Assembly: GCA_964587105.1 (NCBI GenBank)
Contig: CAZPKG010000009.1
Span: 62,001 to 126,000 of the forward strand
Length of the DNA: 64,000 nt
Direction: 5' to 3'
DNA from: JABWCQ01 sp964587105
Lineage (GTDB): Bacteria; Electryoneota; RPQS01
The notes beneath the pieces were generated by a model. That model did no database searches. It was not told where the DNA came from and worked only from the letters and a program-made list of their open reading frames with translations. Both the position numbers and the translations under genes were made by a program. This document shows, in pieces, positions 9,453 through 18,803 of this stretch. The stretch's first letter is position 1. Each line of letters opens with the position of its first letter.

Positions 9453-11810
9453 TTGAAGATCGCAACAGTTATAACACGAGTAGCAGTGTGGACGGTTTTG
9501 TTGACCGCCGCGCTGGCTCAAGCCGCTTCCGATGCAACCATTAAAGAGTTGTGGCAGCGTGCCGAGCAGGGTGATCTATTGTCGCCCACCGAAAAAGCGG
9601 AACTTGCTCCCTATATGCTGGAAGTCGAGCGCCGTGGCCCGGAAAGCATTGATGCCGTGGGAGGTCCTGACGCCTACGGCTATTATTATGTTGACAATCA
9701 GAACGGGGACACCACAACGTACTCATGGATTGAGTTGCGCGGTGATAATCAAGCGACGTGGATCAATTTTGACAATGCCGATGACGGTACTGCTCCTGTT
9801 CCACTGACATTCAGCTTCCCGTACTACGGCTTGCTCTATCCCACGGTTAATGTTTGCACGAACGGCTTCATCACTTTTGAAGATGACCGCTCGTCGGCAT
9901 TGAATCAATGTCTGCCGGCGTCAAGCCTTGGCGGACCTGCGATTGCGATGTTCTGGGATGACTTGCATCTGCACTATGGCGGAAACCAGCAAAATGATAA
10001 CACAGTTGTCTGGCGCGATTTCGGCGACTATGTTGTGATTCAGTTCGATCAAGTCGGCCATTACGGTTTCCCGACTCCTCCTGCGGATAACTATACGTTC
10101 GAGTGCATCTTGTATGCAAACGGAAGTATCAAACTGCAGTATCAGGACATGAACTACAGCGAGTTCTCAAGTTCGCAGACAATCGGATTGCAGCAGAGCA
10201 TTTCCGGAACGAGTTTGCAATACGTTTGCAACGGCGGTTCACCGACGGATGGCCGCGCGGTTTGGTTCTATCGCAGCGGATTCGGCTCGATGGGCGGTAA
10301 CGTCACGGCAAATGCGCAGCCCGTTTATCAGGCCACTGTGATGATTGAAGACGCCGGTCTTTATGCCAGCACGGACGGCAACGGCGGCTACTACTATCCG
10401 ATCGCTCCGGCCGGAACACATTCGGTGACCGCACGGATGTTCGGTTATCAGCCGATGACTGTGGCCAATGTGGTTGTCAACACGAATCAAGTGACAACGC
10501 GCAATTTCACGTTAACACCGGTTCCTGTGATTGATTTTGAGGCAACTAATCAGGGCGTCGCAATTCCTGATCGTGATACGGTGACGACGGCGCTTTACGT
10601 CAATGACAATGTCTCCATCGCGACGATGGCCGTGCGCCTTGATGCCTTGACGCATTCATATGTCGGCGACCTGACCATTTGGCTCGAAAGCCCGTGGGGC
10701 CAGCGTGTTCTGCTGAGCAACCGCAACGGCGGAAGCGGCGACAACATGATGAACTGCCAGTTCGATGATCAATCAGGTCAATCAATCGCCAACGGCAGCG
10801 CGCCGTTCAGCGGACGCTATTGGTCGGAAGAGCCGTTGTCAAACTTCAATGGTCATCCCTGCCGAGGCGAGTGGACGCTGATTATGTATGACGCCGCCAA
10901 TCAAGATCAAGGCACCTTGAATGATTGGTCGTTGTCCTTCACCGGAACGCAAATTCCTGAAGGCCACGTTTGGGGCGTAATCAACGATGCTGAAATGCTG
11001 CCGATTGAAGGCTGTGTCGTTTCGTTTGAACCGACGGGGCTCTCTACTACTACCGACGAAGACGGTGTGTGGGAGATGTGGCTGCCCGTTGGACAGTGGA
11101 GCCTTGATCTTTCGGCGCCAGGATATTGCGATCAGACATTGTCTAATATCGATGTGATAGACAACTCCAATCAGCAGCTCGACACCGAACTCGGCGCTCC
11201 GCACGGCGTAAGCACGACGGACTTCGTCAGCCAGCAGGCGGTCGGCAGCGGCATCTTTACACAACAGTTTATGCTCTTGTCCAACGGCGAGTGCGGCTGG
11301 AACTATTCGATTGAAGTCTTAGCCGGAAACTGGCTCTCTGTGTCGCCGACCAGCGGCACCTTAATGACCGGCCAGAGCGATGAAATTACCGTCACCTTCA
11401 ACACCAACGGCTTGCCGGGCGGTGTTTACACGGGTGAACTTGAAGTCAGCCATAACGGTGTCACGGGCCGTATTACGATTCCTGTGATTCTCGACTTGGC
11501 GACCGCAGCGGATCCGGCGCGCGACTTGCCGTCAACCTATGCGCTGCACGGTAACTACCCGAATCCGTTTAACGGTCAAACTGAAATCGCGTTTGACTTG
11601 CCGACCGCCGGAAATGTGAACATCACAGTGCACAATTTGTTGGGTCAGCAAGTGGCTACGATTATGAATGAAACGCGCACAGCCGGATTCCACCGGATCA
11701 ATTGGCAGGCGCGCAGTGATGCAGGTCATGAACTTACGACGGGTCTCTACTTCCTCCGGGTGAATATGGGTGGTCGCGATTACGTCAGTAAGATGATTCT
11801 GACGCGCTAA
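9453..11810 (+). CDS. Large secreted protein with P-domain and type IX sorting domain
   Basis: About 785 residues. I start it at TTG 9453, five nt after AGGAGG. This gives a clean signal peptide (hydrophobic VAVWTVLLTAALAQA, then cleavage near AA-SD). Order of parts: a beta-rich N-terminal region, a carboxypeptidase-regulatory-like repeat (GGNVTANAQPVYQATVMI), a proprotein-convertase P-like domain (ATMAVRLDALTHSYVGDLTI, GEWTLIMYD), a second regulatory-like domain, and a C-terminal sorting domain with NYPNPFN, LLGQQVATI, GLYFLRV and a final Lys/Arg-rich strand. Secreted or surface-bound, function unknown. No protease catalytic domain is visible, so it is not the protease its P-domain might suggest. 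Confidence 0.85.
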   Translation: MKIATVITRVAVWTVLLTAALAQAASDATIKELWQRAEQGDLLSPTEKAELAPYMLEVERRGPESIDAVGGPDAYGYYYVDNQNGDTTTYSWIELRGDNQATWINFDNADDGTAPVPLTFSFPYYGLLYPTVNVCTNGFITFEDDRSSALNQCLPASSLGGPAIAMFWDDLHLHYGGNQQNDNTVVWRDFGDYVVIQFDQVGHYGFPTPPADNYTFECILYANGSIKLQYQDMNYSEFSSSQTIGLQQSISGTSLQYVCNGGSPTDGRAVWFYRSGFGSMGGNVTANAQPVYQATVMIEDAGLYASTDGNGGYYYPIAPAGTHSVTARMFGYQPMTVANVVVNTNQVTTRNFTLTPVPVIDFEATNQGVAIPDRDTVTTALYVNDNVSIATMAVRLDALTHSYVGDLTIWLESPWGQRVLLSNRNGGSGDNMMNCQFDDQSGQSIANGSAPFSGRYWSEEPLSNFNGHPCRGEWTLIMYDAANQDQGTLNDWSLSFTGTQIPEGHVWGVINDAEMLPIEGCVVSFEPTGLSTTTDEDGVWEMWLPVGQWSLDLSAPGYCDQTLSNIDVIDNSNQQLDTELGAPHGVSTTDFVSQQAVGSGIFTQQFMLLSNGECGWNYSIEVLAGNWLSVSPTSGTLMTGQSDEITVTFNTNGLPGGVYTGELEVSHNGVTGRITIPVILDLATAADPARDLPSTYALHGNYPNPFNGQTEIAFDLPTAGNVNITVHNLLGQQVATIMNETRTAGFHRINWQARSDAGHELTTGLYFLRVNMGGRDYVSKMILTR

Positions 11811-11832
11811 GCCGCAGGAATATGTAGAAGAA

Positions 11833-11862
11833 AACGGGCCGCAAGTCATCTTGCGGCCCGTT
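11833..11862 (+). terminator. Hairpin terminator abutting the menI promoter
   Basis: A 13-bp stem, AACGGGCCGCAAG (11833-11845) with CTTGCGGCCCGTT (11850-11862), and a 4-nt loop. The T-tail is poor on plus. Four A's on its left could end minus-strand transcripts. Its right end overlaps the -35 box of the menI promoter. Confidence 0.7.
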
Positions 11863-11889
11863 GCAATTTCGGCGGGAACTTGTTATCTT
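11861..11889 (+). promoter_or_regulatory. Promoter of menI
   Basis: TTGCAA (11861-11866), a 17-nt spacer, then TATCTT followed by GG. The same box pair and spacing occur before other genes at 21214 and 57049. Confidence 0.6.
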
Positions 11890-11915
11890 GGGCTATTCAC
11901 CAACATCGGAACTAA

Positions 11916-12338
11916 ATGTCAGCAGAACCCTTTCTCTTTCCATACACAATTAGCCTGCACGACAGCGACGCGGCGGGAATTATCTTTTCGGCGAATCTGT
12001 TCCGTATCTGCCATGAAGCTTACGAGGCTATGATGGCCGAGTTAGGCTTCAGCATCGGCTATTTGCTGAAGCACCGGCCGTTCGGCGTGCCGCTCGTGCA
12101 TCTCGACGGCGATTTCATGCAGCCATCGCGCGTGGGTGATCATGTGACCATCGAAGTCCGCGTGGTGGAGATGAATCGAAGTTCGTACCGCGTAGAATAC
12201 ACCTTACGAACTCCTGACGGCACTGCCTGTGCGCGCGCCGCGACGGTTCACGTCGTGGTCGAAACTAAGACCTATAAATCTATTCCGATCCCCGAGGGCT
12301 TTCGAGCCGCACTCTCAAAGCACTATCTACCTGAATAG
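11916..12338 (+). CDS. menI: Hotdog thioesterase, probable DHNA-CoA hydrolase (MenI-like)
   Basis: A 140-residue 4-hydroxybenzoyl-CoA thioesterase-family hotdog protein. The motif LHDSDAAGIIFSANLF holds the catalytic Asp of this family, and EVRVVEMNRSSYRVEY follows. It faces six enzymes of menaquinone synthesis, including MenB, whose product 1,4-dihydroxy-2-naphthoyl-CoA needs hydrolysis before MenA can act. That context suggests a DHNA-CoA thioesterase. The family alone would allow other acyl-CoA substrates. Its 3' end overlaps the menE 3' end by 12 bp on the opposite strand. No strong ribosome site precedes ATG 11916. Confidence 0.8.
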   Translation: MSAEPFLFPYTISLHDSDAAGIIFSANLFRICHEAYEAMMAELGFSIGYLLKHRPFGVPLVHLDGDFMQPSRVGDHVTIEVRVVEMNRSSYRVEYTLRTPDGTACARAATVHVVVETKTYKSIPIPEGFRAALSKHYLPE

Positions 12339-13586
12339 TTTCTTCGCGGCCTCATAGTCCGGTTTGCCGTTGGCCAATGTGGGAAGCTTGGCAACCGTCG
12401 AGATGCGTTTGGGAATTTTGTGCGAAGCAATTCTGTTGTGCAAACAGGCGCGCAATTCGTCTGGTGATAACGCCGCGTCGGTTTCAATCATAGCCGCGAC
12501 GAGTTGACCCCACTCGCTATCTTCAAGTCCGACACACAGCGCGTCTTGCACGCCGTCTATCGTTCTGAGAATTGCTTCAACTTCTTCCAGTGAAATGTTC
12601 TCGCCGCCTGAAACGATAATCCGATCACGGCGTCCCGAGACGTTCAAGCACCCGCGCGCGTCCAGAAAACCCGCATCCTCAGTATGTATCCAGCCTTCAC
12701 GAAATGTGAGGGCTGTTTCTTTTTCATTACGGAAATAGGCCGTCGCCGCGCCGGAACTCTTGACGACGATTCTGCCAACTTGATCTCGCTCGGCTTCACT
12801 GCCGTCGTCGTCAAGAATTTTCACCTGCGCGTGTGCGAGAGCGGGCCCGGCAGTTATGCGTTCGTCGTTACTGCAATTCGGTCGAGCACATGTAACCATT
12901 GAACCCGCTTCTGTCAACCCGTAGGTCGGCAAAACTTGCGGGCAACGCTCGATCAAATCCGATGGAATCGGGCCGCCGCCCAAAATGATTGCGCGTAAGC
13001 TATCAGGCAGCTTTTCATTGCGAATGGCCAGCACACGCCGCAAAGTTGTGGGCACGAGTGACACGAGTGTTATCTTGTCAAGATTTCTGGCAACAAGTTC
13101 GGCTTCGGAATTTTCGATAATCCTCAGCCCCGCTCCGGCGGCGGCACAGCGCATCAAAATCGCCATTCCGCCAACATGAAAAAACGGCAAACACGCGAGC
13201 CACAGGTCGCTTTCGGTAACCTGTAAATGTTCGTTAACTGCGCGCGCCTGTTCGGCAATTGCTTGCGGCGACAGGTGCACGAGCTTTGCTTTGCCCTGCG
13301 AGCCGGACGTTGTGATGAACACTCCGGCAGGAGCCGTGATTTGACCGAAGAGATTATGAATCGCTTCGCGTTCGTACAATGTGATTCTTGAGCTAAATGG
13401 CACCGCCGAGCATCTTCCGCTCGCCGCTGCCAATAACACCGCTGCTTGCGAAACGGAATTGCCGCCCGACAGAAAGTGCACACCCTCCGGCACTTCATCC
13501 GCAAGCTCTTTGAGTTGACGCCACGTTATCGTTTCGTGCGCGTCGCTAATCTTCGATTTTGATTTGATGGCAATGTCAAGCATCAC
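12327..13586 (-). CDS. menE: MenE, o-succinylbenzoate-CoA ligase
   Basis: A 419-residue ANL-superfamily enzyme, shorter than most MenE. The phosphate-binding loop TTSGSQGKAKLVHLS, the YGLTEAGSMV motif, the hinge region SGRRDRIIVSGGENISLEEVE (split here: SGRRDRIIV and GGENIS) and the C-terminal NGKPDYEAAK with its catalytic Lys are all present. It activates o-succinylbenzoate with ATP and joins it to CoA. It is the last gene of the minus-strand men operon and overlaps menC by 4 bp. The shortness is in the N-terminal domain. Confidence 0.93.
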   Translation of the reverse strand: MMLDIAIKSKSKISDAHETITWRQLKELADEVPEGVHFLSGGNSVSQAAVLLAAASGRCSAVPFSSRITLYEREAIHNLFGQITAPAGVFITTSGSQGKAKLVHLSPQAIAEQARAVNEHLQVTESDLWLACLPFFHVGGMAILMRCAAAGAGLRIIENSEAELVARNLDKITLVSLVPTTLRRVLAIRNEKLPDSLRAIILGGGPIPSDLIERCPQVLPTYGLTEAGSMVTCARPNCSNDERITAGPALAHAQVKILDDDGSEAERDQVGRIVVKSSGAATAYFRNEKETALTFREGWIHTEDAGFLDARGCLNVSGRRDRIIVSGGENISLEEVEAILRTIDGVQDALCVGLEDSEWGQLVAAMIETDAALSPDELRACLHNRIASHKIPKRISTVAKLPTLANGKPDYEAAKKLFR

Positions 13587-14572
13587 AACTCCAACGCGCG
13601 TTTGTATTCCGGCGCCATGCGTTCCGCGAGTGCATATAGCGGTGGGACAACCAAGTGGCCCGCCTCAACCGCTAAACCGGGATTCAACGTGTCCGTTTTC
13701 AAAAAATGGAGCGTGCCCAATCCTTGCGCAATTTCAGGTGAACTCCATTCAACTGCCAAGCGAGCAAGGTGAGCCAAGCCGATGCTGCTATCAAACATCG
13801 AAGAGAGCACAATCACGATCTCTTCGTCGCGCATACGCTCAATCAATTTCGCGCGCGCGGTAATCGCACCCATTCGCGCGGGCTTCAGCACCAGAGTTTG
13901 AAAACCCGGCAAACCTTCATATTCCAGAATTTCAGTTTCAGTAAATGCTTCGTCACAGGCAAAGGGGATTCCGACCTCATTCTGCAAAGCGCTCCACTCG
14001 CGCATCGTCAATCGGCACGGATCCTCGATCCACTCCACGGCTTCGCGCGGCAGCGTCTCAGCAAATCGTTTCACGTCATCGCTTGTCCAACCGAGATTCG
14101 CATCCAATCGCAAGATGAGTTCCGGTAGTTCGAGCGCAATCGTGTTGACCAATGTGATGTCATCTTCAACGGGCCTATAACCTACTTTGAGTTTCGCGGT
14201 ATCGTAGCCCGCAACCATTGCTTGCCGTGCCGCCGCGATGATTTCATCGTGCGTTCCGCTCGGCAGCAGTTTTGCAACCGGCACGCGAATTTCCCGATCA
14301 TCTTTCAATTCCAGCGCGTGTCGAATACAATCCAATCCGAACACCGCCGACGGGGCTGATTGCATCAGCATGGATTCGCCTTCGAGTATCCGCTCGGCGT
14401 GCTCAAAGTGCTCCGTGCCAAATTCGGGTAGCAACGCCGATTCGGCCACGAACTGTTTCCCGCCGTGCTCGATCGCAAGCAGAAACCCGCGTCGTTTTGA
14501 AATGGTTCCGCGCGCCGTAATCAGCGGTGAGTTGAAGTCAAGTGAAATTGCGGTATGTCGAATTTCACTCAC
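13583..14572 (-). CDS. menC: MenC, o-succinylbenzoate synthase
   Basis: A 329-residue enolase-superfamily enzyme. The acid-base Lys sits in KLKVGY. Metal ligands are Asp in RLDANLGW, Glu in WIEDPC and Asp in FACDEAF. The second Lys is in LVLKPARMG. MenC dehydrates SHCHC to o-succinylbenzoate. The gene overlaps menA and menE by 4 bp each. Some superfamily members are dipeptide epimerases or N-acylamino acid racemases, but the operon settles the role. Confidence 0.94.
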   Translation of the reverse strand: MSEIRHTAISLDFNSPLITARGTISKRRGFLLAIEHGGKQFVAESALLPEFGTEHFEHAERILEGESMLMQSAPSAVFGLDCIRHALELKDDREIRVPVAKLLPSGTHDEIIAAARQAMVAGYDTAKLKVGYRPVEDDITLVNTIALELPELILRLDANLGWTSDDVKRFAETLPREAVEWIEDPCRLTMREWSALQNEVGIPFACDEAFTETEILEYEGLPGFQTLVLKPARMGAITARAKLIERMRDEEIVIVLSSMFDSSIGLAHLARLAVEWSSPEIAQGLGTLHFLKTDTLNPGLAVEAGHLVVPPLYALAERMAPEYKRALEL

Positions 14573-15444
14573 CGCGCCAGTCCTATACTCAGCAACAAAC
14601 CAAACACAAGCATGTGCCGCGCCGTTTGAGCAAGCGCGCGGTTAAGCGATGGCCCATCGTGTTGCGTCCGCACCGTTGACAGTGGCGCAAATGCTAACGG
14701 CAAAGCGATGAACGGCAACACGACTGCGTAGGTTTCCAATTGCCGCCACAACACAAGCAAAAGCAGATAGGGCAAGAAGAGCGTAGCCGCAAATTCAAAC
14801 TTGCCGAACGTCCGCCCGAACCGCACCACCGGAGTCCGCTTCCCGGCCTTGCGATCTGTTTGTTCATCACGCACATTGTTGACGGCAAGCAATCCGCACG
14901 CAAGTATTCCGGGAATGAGTCCCAATAGAAATGGCAACGCGGTCCATTCGAGCGAAAAAAGATACGACGTGCCCGCGACTGCCAGCACGCCGAAATAAGT
15001 CAATACAAAAGTTTCCGCGAGCCCGTTATACCCCAAGGGATACGGCCCGCCGGTGTACATCCAGCCGAACAATATGCCGCTTAACCCAATCGCGACGATC
15101 GGCCAACCTCCGCGAAGCATCAGCGGAATCGCCAACACTATCGCCAGAGCGAAAGCCGTTATTGTTCCAGCCAGCACGGCGCGCGGTGACAACAACCCGG
15201 CTTGTGTTACGCGCGTCGGACCAAGTCGCTCATGCGTGTCCGCCCCCTTTTTGAAATCGCTGTAGTCGTTGGCGAAATTCGTTCCGATTTGAATACACGT
15301 CGCCGACAACAAAATCAACAATGCAATCGCCCAATCAAATTCCTGCCGACCATACGCCCACGCCGCGCCGATAATCACCGGCAACAACGCCGCGACCAAT
15401 GTCTTTGGCCGCGAAGCAAGAATCCAAGCGGAGAATTTGCTCAT
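14569..15444 (-). CDS. menA: MenA, 1,4-dihydroxy-2-naphthoate polyprenyltransferase
   Basis: A 291-residue UbiA-family integral membrane enzyme with about eight or nine hydrophobic segments. The first Asp-rich prenyl-diphosphate site is GTNFANDYSDFKKGAD. The second is in the loop NNVRDEQTDRKAGKR. It attaches the polyprenyl chain to DHNA and releases CO2, giving demethylmenaquinone. The methyltransferase for the last step (MenG/UbiE) is not in the window. The gene starts 4 nt after the menB stop, the only junction of the operon without overlap. Confidence 0.95.
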   Translation of the reverse strand: MSKFSAWILASRPKTLVAALLPVIIGAAWAYGRQEFDWAIALLILLSATCIQIGTNFANDYSDFKKGADTHERLGPTRVTQAGLLSPRAVLAGTITAFALAIVLAIPLMLRGGWPIVAIGLSGILFGWMYTGGPYPLGYNGLAETFVLTYFGVLAVAGTSYLFSLEWTALPFLLGLIPGILACGLLAVNNVRDEQTDRKAGKRTPVVRFGRTFGKFEFAATLFLPYLLLLVLWRQLETYAVVLPFIALPLAFAPLSTVRTQHDGPSLNRALAQTARHMLVFGLLLSIGLAR

Positions 15445-15448
15445 CGCC

Positions 15449-16270
15449 CTACGGCAGTCGCTTGAATTTTGAGAAGTCCGGTTTGCGCTTCTCTTTGTAG
15501 GCGTTGCGGCCCTCTTGTGCCTCCTCGCTCATATAATAGAGTAGCGTCGCGTTGCCTGCGAGTTCCTGAATGCCCGCTTCGCCGTCCGTCTCCGCATTGA
15601 ATGCGGCTTTCAAACAGCGTAAAGCCATCGGCGACATCGCGAGCATTTCCTGACACCAGTGCACGGTTTCTTCTTCAAGTTTTGCGAGCGGCACAACTGT
15701 ATTCACGAGTCCCATCTCGATTGCTTGCTGCGCGTCGTACTGACGACACATGAACCAAATCTCTTTAGCTTTTTTGTGACCGACGATGCGCGCCAGATAA
15801 CCCGCGCCGAAACCGCCGTCAAACGAACCGACGCGCGGGCCTGTTTGACCGAAACGCGCATTGTCAGCCGCAATTGAAATATCGCACACGACGTGCAGCA
15901 CGTGACCGCCGCCGATTGCGTAGCCTGCAATCATGGCCACAACCGGTTTCGGAAGCGAGCGAATCTGTTTCTGCAAATCGAGCACGTTCAAGCGCGGCAC
16001 TTTGTCTGCACCGACGTAACCTTGGTCGCCGCGAATGCGCTGATCGCCGCCGGAACAAAACGCCAGATCGCCCGCGCCGGTGAGAATGATTACGCCGACG
16101 TTGCCGTCTTCGCGCGCGTCAAGAAACGCATGTTGCAAATCAAACAGCGTTTGCGGTCGAAATGCGTTGCGCACTTCAGGGCGGTTAATCGTGATCTTCG
16201 CGATTCCGTTCCATTTGTGATAGAGAATATCTTGATATTCGCCGGCGACTTGCCACGGGAATTTGCTCAT
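15449..16270 (-). CDS. menB: MenB, 1,4-dihydroxy-2-naphthoyl-CoA synthase
   Basis: A 273-residue crotonase-family enzyme of typical MenB length. It shows ITINRPEVRNAFRPQT, the oxyanion-hole segment FCSGGDQRIRG, AIGGGHVLHVVCD and the MenB-typical TGPRVGSFDGGFGAGYL. It closes the naphthoate ring from o-succinylbenzoyl-CoA. It overlaps menH by 4 bp. The match to the MenB signature is close enough to exclude ordinary enoyl-CoA hydratases. Confidence 0.97.
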   Translation of the reverse strand: MSKFPWQVAGEYQDILYHKWNGIAKITINRPEVRNAFRPQTLFDLQHAFLDAREDGNVGVIILTGAGDLAFCSGGDQRIRGDQGYVGADKVPRLNVLDLQKQIRSLPKPVVAMIAGYAIGGGHVLHVVCDISIAADNARFGQTGPRVGSFDGGFGAGYLARIVGHKKAKEIWFMCRQYDAQQAIEMGLVNTVVPLAKLEEETVHWCQEMLAMSPMALRCLKAAFNAETDGEAGIQELAGNATLLYYMSEEAQEGRNAYKEKRKPDFSKFKRLP

Positions 16271-17094
16271 GCTATCTTGCCTTCTGCTGCGTGAATGAAA
16301 TCAGTGAGGAGGGTTGTAAATTCTATCGGCCGTTCGAGGTGCGCCGCGTGTCCGCATTCAGGTAACTTGTGGTGTTGAAGCAGAGAAGATTGCGATGCGC
16401 GGGCAATTCGCTCGTTGGATTCGACAAATTTTGAGTCAAGCTCGCCCGCCATCAGGCAGAGCGGTTTTTGCCAAGCTGTCATGTGCGCGGAGTAGTCCGG
16501 CATGGTTCCGGTGCCGAAAGTCTCAAGCGCGAACTGCAAGCCTTCCGGAGAGCACGCCATGCGTTCGGCCCGGATTTGTTCGCGCGTGGATTCCGGCAAC
16601 GATTTCTGTGACGCGAAGATCGGCAGCGCTTCCCAATACTCTGTGAACCACGCCATCCCGCGCCTGACAATATTCTGTCCGAGCAAGCGGTCGCTTTGAA
16701 TGCGCGCTTCGCGTTGTGATGCATCGCGGAGACCCGGACTTGCTCCGAGCAATGCCAAACTCTTTACGGTCTCTTGATAACGCAGCGCATAAATCAAGGC
16801 AACTCGTCCGCCTTGACTGTAGCCAAACCAGTGCGCAGGACGAGAATCAATCTGCGAAACGGCTTCATGTAAACTTGCGCACAGTGTCGCCCAATCAAGT
16901 GATATGGCGGTGGAAGTCTGCCCATGTCCCGGCAAGTCCAACCGCACAACACGAAAGTGCTCGCGCAGTTCTGCAACATGCGGTGCGAAACTATTCAGGG
17001 TTTGCGCAAAACCGTGCAGCATCACCAAGAGCGGTGCGGAACTTTTTCCGTCAATTTCTACTTGCCAAACAATATCGCTCGTAGTGACGGTCAT
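16267..17094 (-). CDS. menH: MenH, SHCHC synthase (alpha/beta hydrolase)
   Basis: A 275-residue alpha/beta hydrolase. The nucleophile elbow is FGYSQGGRVAL, the Asp is in GELDSKFV and the His in CGHAAHLERP. In menaquinone synthesis MenH removes pyruvate from SEPHCHC to give SHCHC. The call depends on position between menD and menB, with 4-bp overlaps to both, since sequence alone only shows the hydrolase fold. The HGFAQT oxyanion segment near the start is like other MenH proteins. Confidence 0.9.
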   Translation of the reverse strand: MTVTTSDIVWQVEIDGKSSAPLLVMLHGFAQTLNSFAPHVAELREHFRVVRLDLPGHGQTSTAISLDWATLCASLHEAVSQIDSRPAHWFGYSQGGRVALIYALRYQETVKSLALLGASPGLRDASQREARIQSDRLLGQNIVRRGMAWFTEYWEALPIFASQKSLPESTREQIRAERMACSPEGLQFALETFGTGTMPDYSAHMTAWQKPLCLMAGELDSKFVESNERIARASQSSLLQHHKLPECGHAAHLERPIEFTTLLTDFIHAAEGKIA

Positions 17095-18803
17095 GTTTCA
17101 AGCTCGGCAAGAAGACTGTTCACATAGTTTTGGTGCGCCGCATGATTCTTTGTTCTGTCTGATCTTACTTCAATTATCCCATGATGGCCTAAGCTAATTT
17201 CCGATCGGCACTCATCAAGCGTCGAAACTGTCCTCACTCGATTTCCAGTCGGCCAGGCGAGCCCGGAAAGCTCGGCTTCAAGTTGTGTTCCATGGATCAA
17301 CTCAAAGGAGTCTTTGTATTCGACAACTGGCAGAAAATGAAATATTCCTCCGCCATCGTTGTTCATGAGCAACACCGTCAGTGTCTCTGCGTGTCGAGTG
17401 AGACCCAAACCCTGGAGGTCATGCCAGAATGCCAGGTCGCCGCAGATCAACAGAGTTGGTTTTCCGCTGCTCAGCGCGATTCCTGCCGCGTGAGAGAGCG
17501 CTCCGTCAATTCCGTTCGTGCCGCGCTGAGCGAAGACGTGAATATCGCGACCCGCCGGCGCGGCAATCAAATCTGCATAGCGAACCGACATGCTCGACGC
17601 GAGAACAAGATTGGCATCGTCAGGCAGTTCGCTAATTGCGGCCGCGACATAAGCGAGTTCGCTCTCTTGTGGAAGGTCGAGTTTTGTTAACAGCGATCGG
17701 ATTGAGCCGACGGCCTTCCAGAATGCGTCCAGCAGCAAAGAGTCCCGCGAAACTTTTACGCGCTGCCGAAGCTCTTGCAACAAACCCGGAACATCAGTTA
17801 CGATAATCGCACTTGCCCGACCATCCGGATCGTGAGGCAATGTGTCACGTTGAATCCGAATTGTGTTGGCGCGATGGCGCTTCAAATATTGTGTCAACGT
17901 TTTGCTGGTCGGCGTCATTCCGAACTCAAGTACCAAATCAGGTGATATGCGAGCCAACGATTCATGGCGCAAAAAGATATCGTAATACGGCATATTAGGT
18001 TCGCCACAGAAACGCAATCCCGACGCGGCGTCCGCGAGCATCGGCCAACCGAGCTTACGAGAGAGTTCGTGGATAGCGTCGCGCTCTGATTTATCTCGCG
18101 CCGAATCCGGCCCACACACGATCAACCCGCAAATACTCTCTCCTATCGTGTGCAATAACTTATCCGTCGCGGTGACGATCGTTTGCGGTGACGGCGTTAT
18201 CGGCGTTACTTCGGAAGACAGCTCGTGATAGGTTTGTCTGCACTCTTCCGCTGCATGTTCTGTCGGCACGAGCGGTTCATCCATCGGCACGTTTATCTGG
18301 ACCGGTCCGTATGGATGTGATTGCGCAATCTGCAACGCGCGCTTAATCCATGTTAACGATTCTCTCGTTGCGACAGCGTTAGACGTCGGTTCGCTTAAAT
18401 CAATGCACATCCGCGCATAACGTCCAAATAGCGCGACTTGATCAATTGTCTGCGGGGCGCCGGTGTTGCGAATATGTCGTGGCCTGTCTGCTGTGATGAC
18501 GATAAGCGGGTGCCCGCTTTGAGAAGCTTCGATCACCGCTGGATAGTAATGCGCTGCGGCTGTACCAGACGTGCAAATGAGCGCCACAGGTTTGCCGCTT
18601 CCTTTCGACAGGCCCAGTGCAAAAAATCCAGCCGAACGTTCGTCAACAACAACATGACTCCAAAATTCACCGCAAAGCAATGCTGTGCGCGCAAGCGGCG
18701 TCGAACGAGAGCCGGGCGAGATAACGATATGCTCAACCCCTGCGGCATGTAATTGCTCGCACAGAAGTGTCGCCTGTAAATAGTTGGGATTTGAAACTGT
18801 CAC
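17091..18803 (-). CDS. menD: MenD, SEPHCHC synthase (ThDP-dependent)
   Basis: About 570 residues. I start it at GTG 18803, which shares bases with the menF stop (GTGA), like the other junctions here. An upstream in-frame ATG would add 16 residues inside menF. The N-terminal pyrimidine-binding domain has ISPGSRSTPLARTAL and TSGTAAAHYYPAVIEA. The C-terminal diphosphate domain has LICGDLAFWHDLQGL and MNNDGGGIFHFLP. It joins 2-oxoglutarate and isochorismate, the first committed step to menaquinone. Confidence 0.96.
   Translation of the reverse strand: MTVSNPNYLQATLLCEQLHAAGVEHIVISPGSRSTPLARTALLCGEFWSHVVVDERSAGFFALGLSKGSGKPVALICTSGTAAAHYYPAVIEASQSGHPLIVITADRPRHIRNTGAPQTIDQVALFGRYARMCIDLSEPTSNAVATRESLTWIKRALQIAQSHPYGPVQINVPMDEPLVPTEHAAEECRQTYHELSSEVTPITPSPQTIVTATDKLLHTIGESICGLIVCGPDSARDKSERDAIHELSRKLGWPMLADAASGLRFCGEPNMPYYDIFLRHESLARISPDLVLEFGMTPTSKTLTQYLKRHRANTIRIQRDTLPHDPDGRASAIIVTDVPGLLQELRQRVKVSRDSLLLDAFWKAVGSIRSLLTKLDLPQESELAYVAAAISELPDDANLVLASSMSVRYADLIAAPAGRDIHVFAQRGTNGIDGALSHAAGIALSSGKPTLLICGDLAFWHDLQGLGLTRHAETLTVLLMNNDGGGIFHFLPVVEYKDSFELIHGTQLEAELSGLAWPTGNRVRTVSTLDECRSEISLGHHGIIEVRSDRTKNHAAHQNYVNSLLAELET

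Noticed and set aside
9453..11810. Reading the P-domain protein as a subtilisin-like protease
   Set aside because: There is no Asp/His/Ser catalytic domain in front of the P-like domain, only beta-rich regions.
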